Shown: piece by piece, positions 35,314 to 43,896 of the stretch
Layout of the letters: every line of letters begins with the position of its first letter
How positions within the stretch are numbered: position 1 is the stretch's first letter
Assembly (NCBI RefSeq): GCF_040219615.1
Contig: NZ_JAVJSE010000040.1
Location: forward strand, 62,001 to 126,000
Length of the DNA: 64,000 bases
Source: Thalassobaculum_A sp040219615
GTDB lineage: Bacteria; Pseudomonadota; Alphaproteobacteria; Thalassobaculales; Thalassobaculaceae
Direction: 5' to 3'
Program-made: the position numbers and the translations under genes
The notes under the pieces: model-generated
Told to the model about the DNA's origin: nothing
The model's database searches: none
The model's input: the letters and a program-made list of their open reading frames with translations, nothing else

Positions 35314-36600
35314 ATGACATCGATGACCCGCGCCGCCGTTCTGGCGGCCACGCTCGCCGCATCGCTCGGCGGGCTGCCGTCGGGAGGCCGCGCCGCATCC
35401 CCCGACGCCAAGGCGGTGATCGCCACCTACGAGGCGATCGCCGAGGCCATGTACCAGGACGCCCATGCCGGCGCGGTGGCGCTGCAGCAGGCGGTCGACG
35501 CCCTGGTGAAGGGGCCGACCGAGTCGACGCTTAAGGCGGCGCGCAAGGCCTGGATCGACGCCCGGCCGGCCTACCAGCAGACCGAGGGCCTGCGGTTCGG
35601 CAACGCCATCGTCGACGACTGGGAAGGCCGGGTGAACGCCTGGCCGCTCGACGAGGGCCTGATCGACTACGTCGACGCCGGCTACGGCAGCGAGGCCGAG
35701 CACAACCCGCTCTATACGGCGAACGTGATCGCCAACCGGAAGATCCGGGTCGGCGCGACCATGGTCGACGCCTCGACCATCGACAAGAAGCTGATCGCGT
35801 CGCTGCACGAGGCCCAGGAGGTCGAGGCCAACGTCTCGATCGGCTACCACGCGGTCGAGTTCCTGCTGTGGGGCCAGGACCTGAACGGCACCGGCCCGGG
35901 CGCCGGCAACCGGCCGCACACCGATTTCGACCCGAAGAACTGCACGAACGGCGACTGCGAGCGGCGCGCCGCCTACCTGGTCGCCGCCACCGACCTGCTG
36001 GTCGACGACCTGGCCGAGATGGTCGCCAACTGGGCGCCCGGCGGCGCCGCCCGCAAGGACCTCGAGGGCAAGGGATCGCAGGGCGCGCTGGCCACCATCC
36101 TCACCGGCCTCGGCAGCCTGTCCTACGGCGAGTTGGGCGGCGAGCGCATGAAGCTCGGCCTGATCCTGCACGATCCCGAGGAGGAGCATGACTGCTTCTC
36201 CGACAATACCCACAACTCGCACTACTACGACCAGGTCGGCATGCAGGCGCTGGCCACCGGACGCTATGTCCGCACCAGCGGCAAGGCGGTCGAAGGCCCC
36301 GGGATCCTCGATCTCGCCGCCGCCAAGGACAAGGCGGTCGCCGGCGAGCTGCGCAAGGCCCTGGAGACCACCACCGCCAGGATGCAGGTCATGAAGGACG
36401 CCGCCGACAGCGGCAGGATGGCGTACGACCAGATGATCGGCGAGGGCAACGACGCCGGGAACCGGATCGTCCAGGACGCCATCGACGCCCTGGTGGCGCA
36501 GACCCGGGCGATCGAACGGGTGGTCGCGGCCCTCGACCTGACGATCCAGATCGAAGGCTCCGACAGCCTCGACAACCCGGCCGCGGTCGGGAAGAACTGA
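35314..36600 (+). CDS. Imelysin-family periplasmic iron-operon protein (first copy)
   Basis: 428 residues. The signal peptide covers about 1-28 (core AAVLAATLAASLGG). The mature part is an all-helical imelysin (peptidase M75-like) fold with the conserved GxHxxE motif as GYHAVEFLLWGQD (about 176-188), which binds metal in this family. DPEEEHDCFSDNTHNSHYYDQ near 288-308 is also family-typical. These proteins are periplasmic or outer-membrane factors in iron acquisition rather than proven proteases. The ATG at 35314, with GGGAGG upstream, starts at the signal peptide and is preferred over a longer frame. It is the first gene of a tightly packed six-gene operon. Confidence 0.9.
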   Translation: MTSMTRAAVLAATLAASLGGLPSGGRAASPDAKAVIATYEAIAEAMYQDAHAGAVALQQAVDALVKGPTESTLKAARKAWIDARPAYQQTEGLRFGNAIVDDWEGRVNAWPLDEGLIDYVDAGYGSEAEHNPLYTANVIANRKIRVGATMVDASTIDKKLIASLHEAQEVEANVSIGYHAVEFLLWGQDLNGTGPGAGNRPHTDFDPKNCTNGDCERRAAYLVAATDLLVDDLAEMVANWAPGGAARKDLEGKGSQGALATILTGLGSLSYGELGGERMKLGLILHDPEEEHDCFSDNTHNSHYYDQVGMQALATGRYVRTSGKAVEGPGILDLAAAKDKAVAGELRKALETTTARMQVMKDAADSGRMAYDQMIGEGNDAGNRIVQDAIDALVAQTRAIERVVAALDLTIQIEGSDSLDNPAAVGKN

Positions 36601-36614
36601 GCGGCCCGAACCCC

Positions 36615-37874
36615 ATGACGATCACCGGCCGCCTGACGGATTTCGACCCGGCGCGGGGCGCGCGCGCCGCCCTGCCCGTGGCCGATCCGCAGGACTCCGC
36701 CCCCAGCGAAGCGGTTTCGTCGGGCGGCCGGTTCAAGCTCTGGGAGATCGGCGGCGGCTTCCACTGCTCGATCCTCGGGACCTGCCTGGCCACCCCCGAC
36801 CTGATGGCGCTGGCCCGCAAGCTGCGGCTGACCCCGCCGGCGCACTCCACCGACTACGAGATCCACGGCTACTTCGTCCAACAGTCGACCCAGGAGGGGC
36901 CGGTCGCGCGGGCCCTGCAGCGCCTGCTGGACCATCGCTACGAGGGCGCCCTGCGCCGGGTTGCGCGCCTCGCAGAACCGCCGGCGCTCGACGGGCTCTG
37001 GCAGGAGTTCAAGGCGTCCGGCCGGATCGCCGGCGGCTACTGGGCCCTGCTCTCGCACCGCCACGTGCCGCAGGACCTGCGCGCCCGGGTGTTCGGCGAG
37101 GTCCACATGATGTCGCACCTGCAGGGCTCGGCGGTGCGCGACCACGCGGCCCGCCTCGACCAGCTCGAGCGCGACAACGCCGAACTCCGCGACCGCCTGA
37201 CCCGCGCCACCCGCTCGGCCCAGGAAGCCCAGGCCGGCGTCGAGGAACGCGACCGCCGGATCGCCCGGCTGTCCGAGCTGCTGAGTGCTGCCGAGGCCGC
37301 GGCCACCCGACCGGAGGCCAGCCGCACCCCGGCCACCGGACTGGAGCGCAAGCTGGCGAAGCGCGAGCGCAGCCTCGCCGGCGCCCGCACCCGGGCCCGC
37401 GGGCTCGAGGTCGAGGTCGAGCAGTTGAACCGGCAGCTGGCCCTGCTGCATCGCCAGCGGCGCCCCGAGAGCGACCGGGCGCCGGCGGCCGAGCCGGCCA
37501 CACCGACCCTGCCGCCACGCATACCCGGCGGGGCCTGCCGGCTGCTCTATGTCGGCGGCCGGCCCGGGCTGCTGCCACATCTGCGCGACGTCGCCGAGCG
37601 CCGTCAGGCCAGCCTGCTGCATCACGACGGCGGCAAGGAGGAGACGCTGCAGCGGATCGACGATCTGGTCGAGGGGGTCGACGCGGTGCTATGCCCGGTC
37701 GACTGCGTCAGCCATTCCGCCTGCCTGCGGGTCAAGCACCTGTGCCAGCGCCTCGACAAGCCGTTCCTGCCGCTGAAGTCGGCGAGCCGGAGTTGCTTCG
37801 CCCGGGCGCTGCTCGAACTGGGACTGAAGCCGGCGCCGGCAGCCGACGGAGGCGGCCGGGTGCTGGCCGTATGA
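36615..37874 (+). CDS. DUF2325 protein with Cys/His-rich N-terminus and coiled coil
   Basis: 419 residues, no signal peptide, so cytoplasmic. The N-terminal domain (about 38-170) has HCSILGTC (His50, Cys51, Cys57) and HMMSH (His164, His168), which could bind metal or heme. A long charged coiled coil covers about 172-290. The C-terminal DUF2325 domain (about 308-405) begins RLLYVGGRPG and contains CPVDCVSHSAC, again rich in Cys/His. No activity is known for DUF2325. It lies 14 bases after imelysin-1 and 7 bases before the multicopper oxidase, which implies a role in metal handling or sensing; that is inference. Its presence inside an imelysin operon is unusual as far as I know. Confidence 0.8.
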   Translation: MTITGRLTDFDPARGARAALPVADPQDSAPSEAVSSGGRFKLWEIGGGFHCSILGTCLATPDLMALARKLRLTPPAHSTDYEIHGYFVQQSTQEGPVARALQRLLDHRYEGALRRVARLAEPPALDGLWQEFKASGRIAGGYWALLSHRHVPQDLRARVFGEVHMMSHLQGSAVRDHAARLDQLERDNAELRDRLTRATRSAQEAQAGVEERDRRIARLSELLSAAEAAATRPEASRTPATGLERKLAKRERSLAGARTRARGLEVEVEQLNRQLALLHRQRRPESDRAPAAEPATPTLPPRIPGGACRLLYVGGRPGLLPHLRDVAERRQASLLHHDGGKEETLQRIDDLVEGVDAVLCPVDCVSHSACLRVKHLCQRLDKPFLPLKSASRSCFARALLELGLKPAPAADGGGRVLAV

Positions 37875-37881
37875 GGTCGCG

Positions 37882-39354
37882 ATGACCGGAATGCACGGAA
37901 ACCCCGCCTTCACCCGCCGGCGCGTGCTGGTCGGCGGCGCCGCCACCGTGGCGGTGCTGTCGGTCGGCGGGTTCGCCACCGGGGGCCGCCCGCCGAAGCC
38001 GCTGCCCGAACCGCCCGCACCGGCGGCGCCGACGACCCATCGCCACAGCCTGACCGCGGCCGAGCGGCCGGTCCACCTGCTCGGCCCCGACCGCCCGGTC
38101 TCGCCGCTGTGGACCTATGGCGACGCGCCGCTGACGGTGATCCGGGCGCGGCGGGGCGACGTGCTGGAGGCCCGCCTGGAGAACCGGCTGGCCGAGCACA
38201 CTTCGGTGCACTGGCACGGGATCCGGCTGCCGAACTCCATGGACGGGGTGCCGTACATGACCCAGCCGCCGGTGCTGCCCGGCGAGGCCTTCGACTACCG
38301 GTTCACGCTACCCGACACCGGCACCTTCTTCTTCCACCCGCACTGCAACACGGTCGAGCAGGTCGGGCGCGGCCTGGCCGGCGTTCTGGTGGTCGACGGC
38401 GACGCGCCGCAGCCCTACGCCGCCGACCTGCTGTGCCTGCTGAAGGACTGGCGGCTGGACCAGGCGACCGGTCGGTTCCTCGACTTCCAGACCGACGCCG
38501 GTGCCGCCAAGGCCGGCACCTTCGGCACCTTGCGCTCCACCAACTTCGCCGACGCCCCGACCGTCCGGGTACCTGCCGGCCACGACGTCCGGGTGCGGAT
38601 CCTGAACCTGGACGTCACCCGGATCAGCCAGGTCGGGGTCATGGACGCCGAGGCGGCGGTCATCGCGGTCGACGGCAACGCCGTGTCGCCGTTCCCGCTG
38701 GTCGCCTGGCGGATGGGCCCGGCGATGCGGCTCGACGTGGTGGTGCGCGCGCCGGCGCCGGGCGCGTCCGCGCGCGTGGTCGACTACTTCGCCAGGGAGC
38801 CGGTCACCCTGATGACCCTGGTCGGCGACGCCCCGGCGCCGGACGCGGCGCCCGCCTTCGATCCCACCCCGCTGTTCGCCCCGACATTGCCGGAACCGGA
38901 CCTGCGCAACGCCGAGACCCTGCCCTTCGTGTTCAGCTCGACCGCGATCAACCAGACGATCGAGACCCCGACCGGCGGGACCATCGACCTCGGGCGGTCG
39001 CTGTGCCTGAACACCGCCACCTACTGGGCGATCAACCGGCAGACCTGGCCGGAGCGCGGCCACGAGTACCCGCCGCCGCCGCTGGCCGAACTGAAGCTCG
39101 GGAAGACCTATGTCTTCGAGCTCGCCAACGTCACCCCGCACATGCACCCGATCCACCTGCACGGCCACAGCTTCAAGGTACTGGATTCCAACAAGGTCGA
39201 CCGCCCGGTGCACTGGGCCGACACCGTGCTGCTGACCCCGAAGGAGCGCGCCCGCATCGCCTTCGTCGCCGACAATCCCGGCCGCTGGATGTTCCACTGC
39301 CACATCATCGAGCACCAGGACACCGGCATGATGGGCTACGTGACGGTGGCATGA
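37882..39354 (+). CDS. Tat-exported multicopper oxidase
   Basis: 490 residues with a twin-arginine signal (TRRRVLVGGAATVAVL, about 11-26), so it folds with copper before export to the periplasm. All four copper-ligand blocks are present: HWHG (about 110-113), HPH (about 152-154), HPIHLHGH (about 422-429) and HCHIIEHQDTGMM (about 471-483). The last block gives the type-1 Cys, His and an axial Met, so the enzyme should be active with four coppers. Laccase, cuprous oxidase or ferroxidase activity are all possible; the imelysin context favours iron oxidation. It overlaps the next gene by four bases. Confidence 0.9.
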   Translation: MTGMHGNPAFTRRRVLVGGAATVAVLSVGGFATGGRPPKPLPEPPAPAAPTTHRHSLTAAERPVHLLGPDRPVSPLWTYGDAPLTVIRARRGDVLEARLENRLAEHTSVHWHGIRLPNSMDGVPYMTQPPVLPGEAFDYRFTLPDTGTFFFHPHCNTVEQVGRGLAGVLVVDGDAPQPYAADLLCLLKDWRLDQATGRFLDFQTDAGAAKAGTFGTLRSTNFADAPTVRVPAGHDVRVRILNLDVTRISQVGVMDAEAAVIAVDGNAVSPFPLVAWRMGPAMRLDVVVRAPAPGASARVVDYFAREPVTLMTLVGDAPAPDAAPAFDPTPLFAPTLPEPDLRNAETLPFVFSSTAINQTIETPTGGTIDLGRSLCLNTATYWAINRQTWPERGHEYPPPPLAELKLGKTYVFELANVTPHMHPIHLHGHSFKVLDSNKVDRPVHWADTVLLTPKERARIAFVADNPGRWMFHCHIIEHQDTGMMGYVTVA

Positions 39355-40550
39355 TGCGCGCGCTCCCGATCGCCGCGATGGCGCTGCTCTGCCTCGCGCC
39401 CCGGCCAACGGCGGCCGATCCGCTGGACGTGGCGGTCGGCAAGGCGCTGTTCGACCGGATGTGGGTGCCGTCGCCGGCCTCGACCCGCGGCAGCGACGGC
39501 CTCGGCCCGCTGTACACCGCCCGCTCCTGCGCCGGCTGCCATGCCGGCGGCGGCGGGTCGCGCACCGCGGCGCGTCCCGACGGCACCATCGACCCGAAGG
39601 CGCTGGTGGTTCGCCTGGGCAGTGATGCCGGGCCCGGCGACCCGGTCTACGGACTGCAGGTCCAGACCCTCGGCACCGCCGTGGTCGCTCCCGAGGCCGC
39701 CGTGGCATTCGACCTGGTCCCTTCGCCCGACCCGGCGCTCGGCCCGCTGGTAACCGGGATCCGCCTGGACGCCCTGGCCTATGGCGCGCTTCCACCGGCG
39801 ACCCGGACCGAAGCGCGGCGGGCCCCGGCGCTGCACGGCATCGGGCTGCTGGCCGGGGTGCCCGACGACGCACTGAACGCGCTGGCCGATCCCGCCGACC
39901 ACGACGGCGACGGCATCTCCGGGCGCCTCGGCAGCGGCCGGTTCGGCTGGAAGGCGCTAGAGCCGACGGTCGAAAGCCAGACCACGGCGGCCCTGCTGAC
40001 GGATCTCGGGCTGTCGACCGTCGACCGGCCGGACCATGCCGGCGACTGCACCGCCGCCGAGGCGGCCTGCCTGCGTGCACCGCATGGCGACGGCGGCCAT
40101 GCCGACGGAGTCGAGGTTCCGGCCGACGCCCTGCGCACCCTGGTCGCCTATGTCTCGGCCCTGCCGGCACCGGTGGCGGCACCGGACCCGCGGGGCGACG
40201 CGCTGTTCCGGTCGGCCGGCTGCGCCGCCTGCCATGTTCCCGAGCTCGCCGGCGCCGGCGGCCGGCCGGTCCGGGCGTTCACCGATCTGCTGCTACACGA
40301 CATGGGCCCCGGCCTCGAGGGTGGCTTCCCGGAGGGCGACGCATCGCGAGCCGAGTGGCGCACCGCCGCGCTCTGGGGCCTCGGACGGGCGGTGCGCCAT
40401 GGTGACCGGTTGCTGCATGACGGACGGGCGGCCACCGTCGACGAGGCGATCCGCTGGCACGGCGGCGAAGCGGCCCGGGCGCGCGACCGCTACCGCGACC
40501 TGCCGCCGGCCGAGGCCGCCCGCCTGCTCGCCTACCTGGAAGGACTGTGA
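39351..40550 (+). CDS. Di-heme c-type oxidoreductase (DUF1111 type)
   Basis: 399 residues with a short signal peptide (about 1-20). Two heme c-binding motifs are present, CAGCH (about 60-64) and CAACH (about 292-296), with family segments HDGDGISGRLG and LLLHDMGPGL. The fold is related to MauG/cytochrome c peroxidase-like di-heme proteins (DUF1111). It starts at the ATGATG that overlaps the multicopper oxidase stop. In many proteobacteria this gene lies between two imelysin genes, exactly as here apart from the inserted genes. It probably moves electrons in the periplasm; partner and direction are unknown. Confidence 0.88.
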   Translation: MMRALPIAAMALLCLAPRPTAADPLDVAVGKALFDRMWVPSPASTRGSDGLGPLYTARSCAGCHAGGGGSRTAARPDGTIDPKALVVRLGSDAGPGDPVYGLQVQTLGTAVVAPEAAVAFDLVPSPDPALGPLVTGIRLDALAYGALPPATRTEARRAPALHGIGLLAGVPDDALNALADPADHDGDGISGRLGSGRFGWKALEPTVESQTTAALLTDLGLSTVDRPDHAGDCTAAEAACLRAPHGDGGHADGVEVPADALRTLVAYVSALPAPVAAPDPRGDALFRSAGCAACHVPELAGAGGRPVRAFTDLLLHDMGPGLEGGFPEGDASRAEWRTAALWGLGRAVRHGDRLLHDGRAATVDEAIRWHGGEAARARDRYRDLPPAEAARLLAYLEGL

Positions 40551-40551
40551 C

Positions 40552-41616
40552 ATGCGCCGGCTGACCGCGGGTCTGGTCCTGCTCCTCGCCTTCGCGACCC
40601 CGGCCGCCGCCGACCGGCCGGCCCGCGACACGGCCATCGTGCAGCGTGCGATCGAGGACTACATCCGCCCGGCGACCGGCCGCTTCGCACGGGAGACCGG
40701 GGCGTTGCACCGCGCGGTCGCCGGGTTCTGCAAGACCCCCGACACGGCTTCCCGCGCGGCGCTCGACGATGCGTTCCGGACCGCGGTCGAGGGCTGGAGC
40801 GGGGTGCAGTTCCTGCGCTTCGGCCCGCTGGTCGACGACCACCGGATGGAGCGCATCGCGTTCTGGCCGGACCCCAAGGGCATCGGCCAGCGCCAGCTCC
40901 GTCGGGCACTCGCCGACCGCGACGCCTCCGTCACCGACCCGGAGCAACTGGCCGGCAAGAGCGTCGCCCTGCAGGGTCTGACGGCGATCGAATACCTGCT
41001 GTACGGCGACGGCGGCGACGCGCCCGACGACTTCCGCTGCGCCTACGCCGTGGCTGCGTCCAAGACTCTGGCCGGGGTCGCGGCCGCGGTCGCCGACGAC
41101 TGGGCCGCCGCCGACGGCATCGCCCGGCGGCTGGTGCGACCGGACGCGGACGACCCGCTCTATCGCACGCCGGCGGAAGCCCTGGCCGAGTTGCACCGCG
41201 CCCTCGCCACCGGCCTGCAGGTCGTCCAGGACCAGAAGCTGAAGCCGGTGCTCGGCGACGACATGGCGGGCGCCAAGCCGTTCGTCGCGCCGTTCCGGCG
41301 CTCGGGGCTGACCATCGAGGTGCTGGCCGCCGACGCCTTCGCGCTGATGGCCTTCGTCGACCTCGGCGGCTTCACGCGCGGGCTGCCCGAGGACTACGGC
41401 TGGCTCGCGAACTCCATCGCCTTCGAGTTCGAGAACGCCGTGAAGGCGGCCGAGAGCGTGACGCTGCCGATCGACGAGGCGGTCTACGACGAGGCCGCCC
41501 GCGGCCGGCTCGACTACCTGTCCGTGGTGCTGGGCAACCTGCGGACGATGATCCGGCAGGACCTGGCCGCCGCCCTCGGCCTGAAGGTGGGATTCAATGC
41601 GCTCGACGGCGACTGA
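40552..41616 (+). CDS. Second imelysin-family protein (metal-motif histidine lost)
   Basis: 354 residues with a signal peptide (about 1-20, ending PAAA). It has the imelysin-like helical fold, with VEGWSGVQFLRFGPL near 79-93. Where imelysin-1 has GxHxxE, this copy reads GLTAIEYLLYG (about 142-152), so the histidine is Thr. The paralogues therefore differ at the presumed metal site and probably have different jobs, for example one binding and one scaffolding. It starts one base after the di-heme gene and overlaps the DUF1513 gene by 20 bases, so the operon is translationally coupled throughout. Confidence 0.85.
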   Translation: MRRLTAGLVLLLAFATPAAADRPARDTAIVQRAIEDYIRPATGRFARETGALHRAVAGFCKTPDTASRAALDDAFRTAVEGWSGVQFLRFGPLVDDHRMERIAFWPDPKGIGQRQLRRALADRDASVTDPEQLAGKSVALQGLTAIEYLLYGDGGDAPDDFRCAYAVAASKTLAGVAAAVADDWAAADGIARRLVRPDADDPLYRTPAEALAELHRALATGLQVVQDQKLKPVLGDDMAGAKPFVAPFRRSGLTIEVLAADAFALMAFVDLGGFTRGLPEDYGWLANSIAFEFENAVKAAESVTLPIDEAVYDEAARGRLDYLSVVLGNLRTMIRQDLAAALGLKVGFNALDGD

Positions 41617-42724
41617 CGCGACCGCGATCGGTCGGCGCGCCCTGCTCTGGGGCGCCGCCGTCGGCTTCGGCCTGACGCTGGCTCCCGGCCTGACGCGGGC
41701 CCGGACCCGCCTGCTGGTGTCGACCGCACGGCTGCCGGACGGCCGGTTCGGGGTGGTCGCGCTGGAGCCGGACGGCACGCTGCGGTTCGCCACACCGCTG
41801 CCGGGCCGCGGCCACGAGCCGGTGGTGGCGCGCGGCCGCGGCGAGATCGTGGTGATGGCCCGCCGACCGGGGCGATTCCTGGCCGTGGTCGGGCTGGCGG
41901 ACGGTGCGCTGCGCCGCAGCCTGTCGGCGCCGCGGGGTCGGCACTTCTATGGCCACGCGGTGTTCGACGCCGCCGGGCGCCTGCTCTACACCACGGAGAA
42001 CGACTACGACGGCGGCCGCGGCGTGATCGGCGTCTGGGACGTCGCCGCCGGCTACGTCCGGGTCGGCGAACTGGACGCCCACGGCATCGGGCCGCACGAC
42101 CTGGCGCTCGGCCGCGACGGTCGCACCCTGGCGATCGCCAACGGCGGCCTGCTGACCCATCCCGGTTCCGGACGCGCCAAGCTGAACCTCGCCAGCATGG
42201 AGCCCTGCCTGACGGTGCTCGACCCGACGACCGGTGAGGCGCTGCGTCGGCTGGTACTGCCGAAGGAGTTGCACCAGCTCAGCATCCGTCACCTGGCGAT
42301 AGCGCCGGACGGCGGCATCGGCTTCGGCATGCAGTACGAGGGTCCGCTCGACCAAGGGGTGCCGCTGGCCGGCATCTGGGCGCCAGACGGCACGGTCACC
42401 CTGATGCCGCAGGACTCCGCACCGCCCGCCGTCACCCGCAACTACGTCGGCGACCTGGCGATCGACGCGACCGGCCGCTACCTGGCCGCCAGCTACCCGC
42501 GCGGCGACGGGGTCGGGGTGTGGGACCTGCGGCGCAGCCGGACGGTCGGGCTGGTGCGGGCCACCGACGCCTGCGGCCTGGCGGTCGAGGACGGCACCGA
42601 CCGCCTCTGGATCAGCGACGGCACCGGGGCGATCGGACCCCTGGACGCCGGCCGCTCGCTGATGCGCGACACCCTGGTGCCGGTCCCGGGGCTGGCCTTC
42701 GACAATCACTTCGCGCGGATCTGA
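41597..42724 (+). CDS. DUF1513 Tat-exported beta-propeller protein
   Basis: 375 residues. A twin-arginine-like signal (GRRALLWGAAVGFGL, about 12-26) directs it to the periplasm. The rest is a repeated beta pattern of a seven-bladed propeller type, with family segments GHEPVVARG, FYGHAVFDAAGRLLYTTEND and GIGPHDLALG. DUF1513 is the usual last gene of imelysin/di-heme clusters; its activity is not known. It overlaps imelysin-2 by 20 bases. A hairpin at 42730-42759 closes the operon. Confidence 0.88.
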   Translation: MRSTATDATAIGRRALLWGAAVGFGLTLAPGLTRARTRLLVSTARLPDGRFGVVALEPDGTLRFATPLPGRGHEPVVARGRGEIVVMARRPGRFLAVVGLADGALRRSLSAPRGRHFYGHAVFDAAGRLLYTTENDYDGGRGVIGVWDVAAGYVRVGELDAHGIGPHDLALGRDGRTLAIANGGLLTHPGSGRAKLNLASMEPCLTVLDPTTGEALRRLVLPKELHQLSIRHLAIAPDGGIGFGMQYEGPLDQGVPLAGIWAPDGTVTLMPQDSAPPAVTRNYVGDLAIDATGRYLAASYPRGDGVGVWDLRRSRTVGLVRATDACGLAVEDGTDRLWISDGTGAIGPLDAGRSLMRDTLVPVPGLAFDNHFARI

Positions 42725-42729
42725 ACACA

Positions 42730-42759
42730 GCGACCGCCGGATTTCCCCGAATCCGTCGC
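42730..42759 (+). terminator. Hairpin after the imelysin operon
   Basis: Outer arms GCGAC/GTCGC and inner arms GGATT/AATCC around a TCCCCG loop begin six bases after the DUF1513 stop. There is no T-tract. The AT-rich stretch that follows (about 42770-42835) probably holds the phnD promoter; I could not identify a convincing -35/-10 or Pho box. Confidence 0.4.
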
Positions 42760-42905
42760 CGCTTCGCCGCGATTCATGCGCGATTCCGAAAATATTGGAC
42801 CCGAAGTGATTTTGATGATTGTAGAATTGCCGGAACACGGTTCGGATCGACGGTCCACGTCGGCGTTGAAGCCGTGATCACACAACACCCGAGGGAGGGA
42901 TGGAC

Positions 42906-43868
42906 ATGATACGTCGTGCGTTGCTGAAGGCGTCCGGTGCGGTCGCGGTGCTCGCCACCGTCCTGGCGTGGTCGACCCCGGGCCTGGCCCTCGACTCGCG
43001 TTTCAAGGACGAGAACGGCGACCTGACCGCCGACACGCCGAGCGACCCGAGCCAGCAGATCGACCCGAGCACCCTTATCTTCGCCTACACGCCGGTCGAG
43101 GATCCGGCGGTCTACGCCAAGGTGTGGGACGGCTTCCTGCGGCACATGGAGAAGGTCACCGGCAAGAAGGTCCAGTTCTTCCCGGTGCAGTCCAACGCCG
43201 CGCAGATCGAGGCGATGCGGGCCGGGCGCCTGCACGTCGCCGGCTTCAACACCGGCTCGAACCCGCTGGCGGTCAACTGCGCCGGGTTCGTTTCGTTCAC
43301 GATCATGGCCAGCAAGGACGGCCACTTCGGCTACGAGATGGAGATCATCACCTATCCGGGCAGCGGCATCACCAAGGTCGAGGACATCAAGGGCAAGAAG
43401 ATGGCCTTCACCTCGCAGACCTCCAACTCCGGCTTCAAGGCGCCGTCGGCGATCCTGAAGGCGGACTTCGGCATGGAGGCCGGCAAGGATTTCGAGCCGG
43501 TGTTCTCGGGCAAGCACGACAACTCGATCCTAGGGGTCGCGAACAAGGACTATCCGGCCGCCTCGATCGCCAACTCGGTCATGCACCGGATGATCGCGCG
43601 CGACGTGATCAAGGCCGATCAGGTGGTGTCGATCTACAAGTCGCAGACCTTCCCGACCACCGGCTTCGGCTACGTCTACAACCTGAAGCCGGCCCTGCAG
43701 GAGAAGATCAAGGAGGCGTTCTTCACCTTCGACTGGGAAGGCTCGGCCCTGAAGGAGGAGTTCGCCCGCTCCGGCGAGGAGCAGTTCATCCCGATCACCT
43801 ACAAGACTCACTGGGACGTCATCCGAAAGATCGATACGGCGAACGGCGTCTCGTACGCCTGCAAGTAA
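42906..43868 (+). CDS. phnD: Phosphonate/phosphate-type ABC substrate-binding protein PhnD
   Basis: 320 residues. A signal peptide (about 1-29, core AVAVLATVLAWS) exports it to the periplasm. The mature protein fits the phosphate/phosphite/phosphonate-binding family: FAYTPVEDPAVYAKVWDGF, LHVAGFNTGSNPLAVNCAG and ITYPGSGITKVEDIKGKK (each in part). Two ATGs compete. GGGAGG ends one base before the one at 42900 but seven bases before the one at 42906, so 42906 is the start. It heads the phnDCEE operon. No C-P lyase genes are present here, so the ligand may be phosphonate, phosphite or phosphate. Confidence 0.9.
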   Translation: MIRRALLKASGAVAVLATVLAWSTPGLALDSRFKDENGDLTADTPSDPSQQIDPSTLIFAYTPVEDPAVYAKVWDGFLRHMEKVTGKKVQFFPVQSNAAQIEAMRAGRLHVAGFNTGSNPLAVNCAGFVSFTIMASKDGHFGYEMEIITYPGSGITKVEDIKGKKMAFTSQTSNSGFKAPSAILKADFGMEAGKDFEPVFSGKHDNSILGVANKDYPAASIANSVMHRMIARDVIKADQVVSIYKSQTFPTTGFGYVYNLKPALQEKIKEAFFTFDWEGSALKEEFARSGEEQFIPITYKTHWDVIRKIDTANGVSYACK

Positions 43869-43896
43869 ACGGCGACGGCGTCGGAGGGCCGCATCG

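Noticed and set aside
42770..42900. Pho box or clear sigma-70 promoter before phnD
   Set aside because: The region is AT-rich, but no paired CTGTCAT-like repeats or well-spaced -35/-10 hexamers could be made out.
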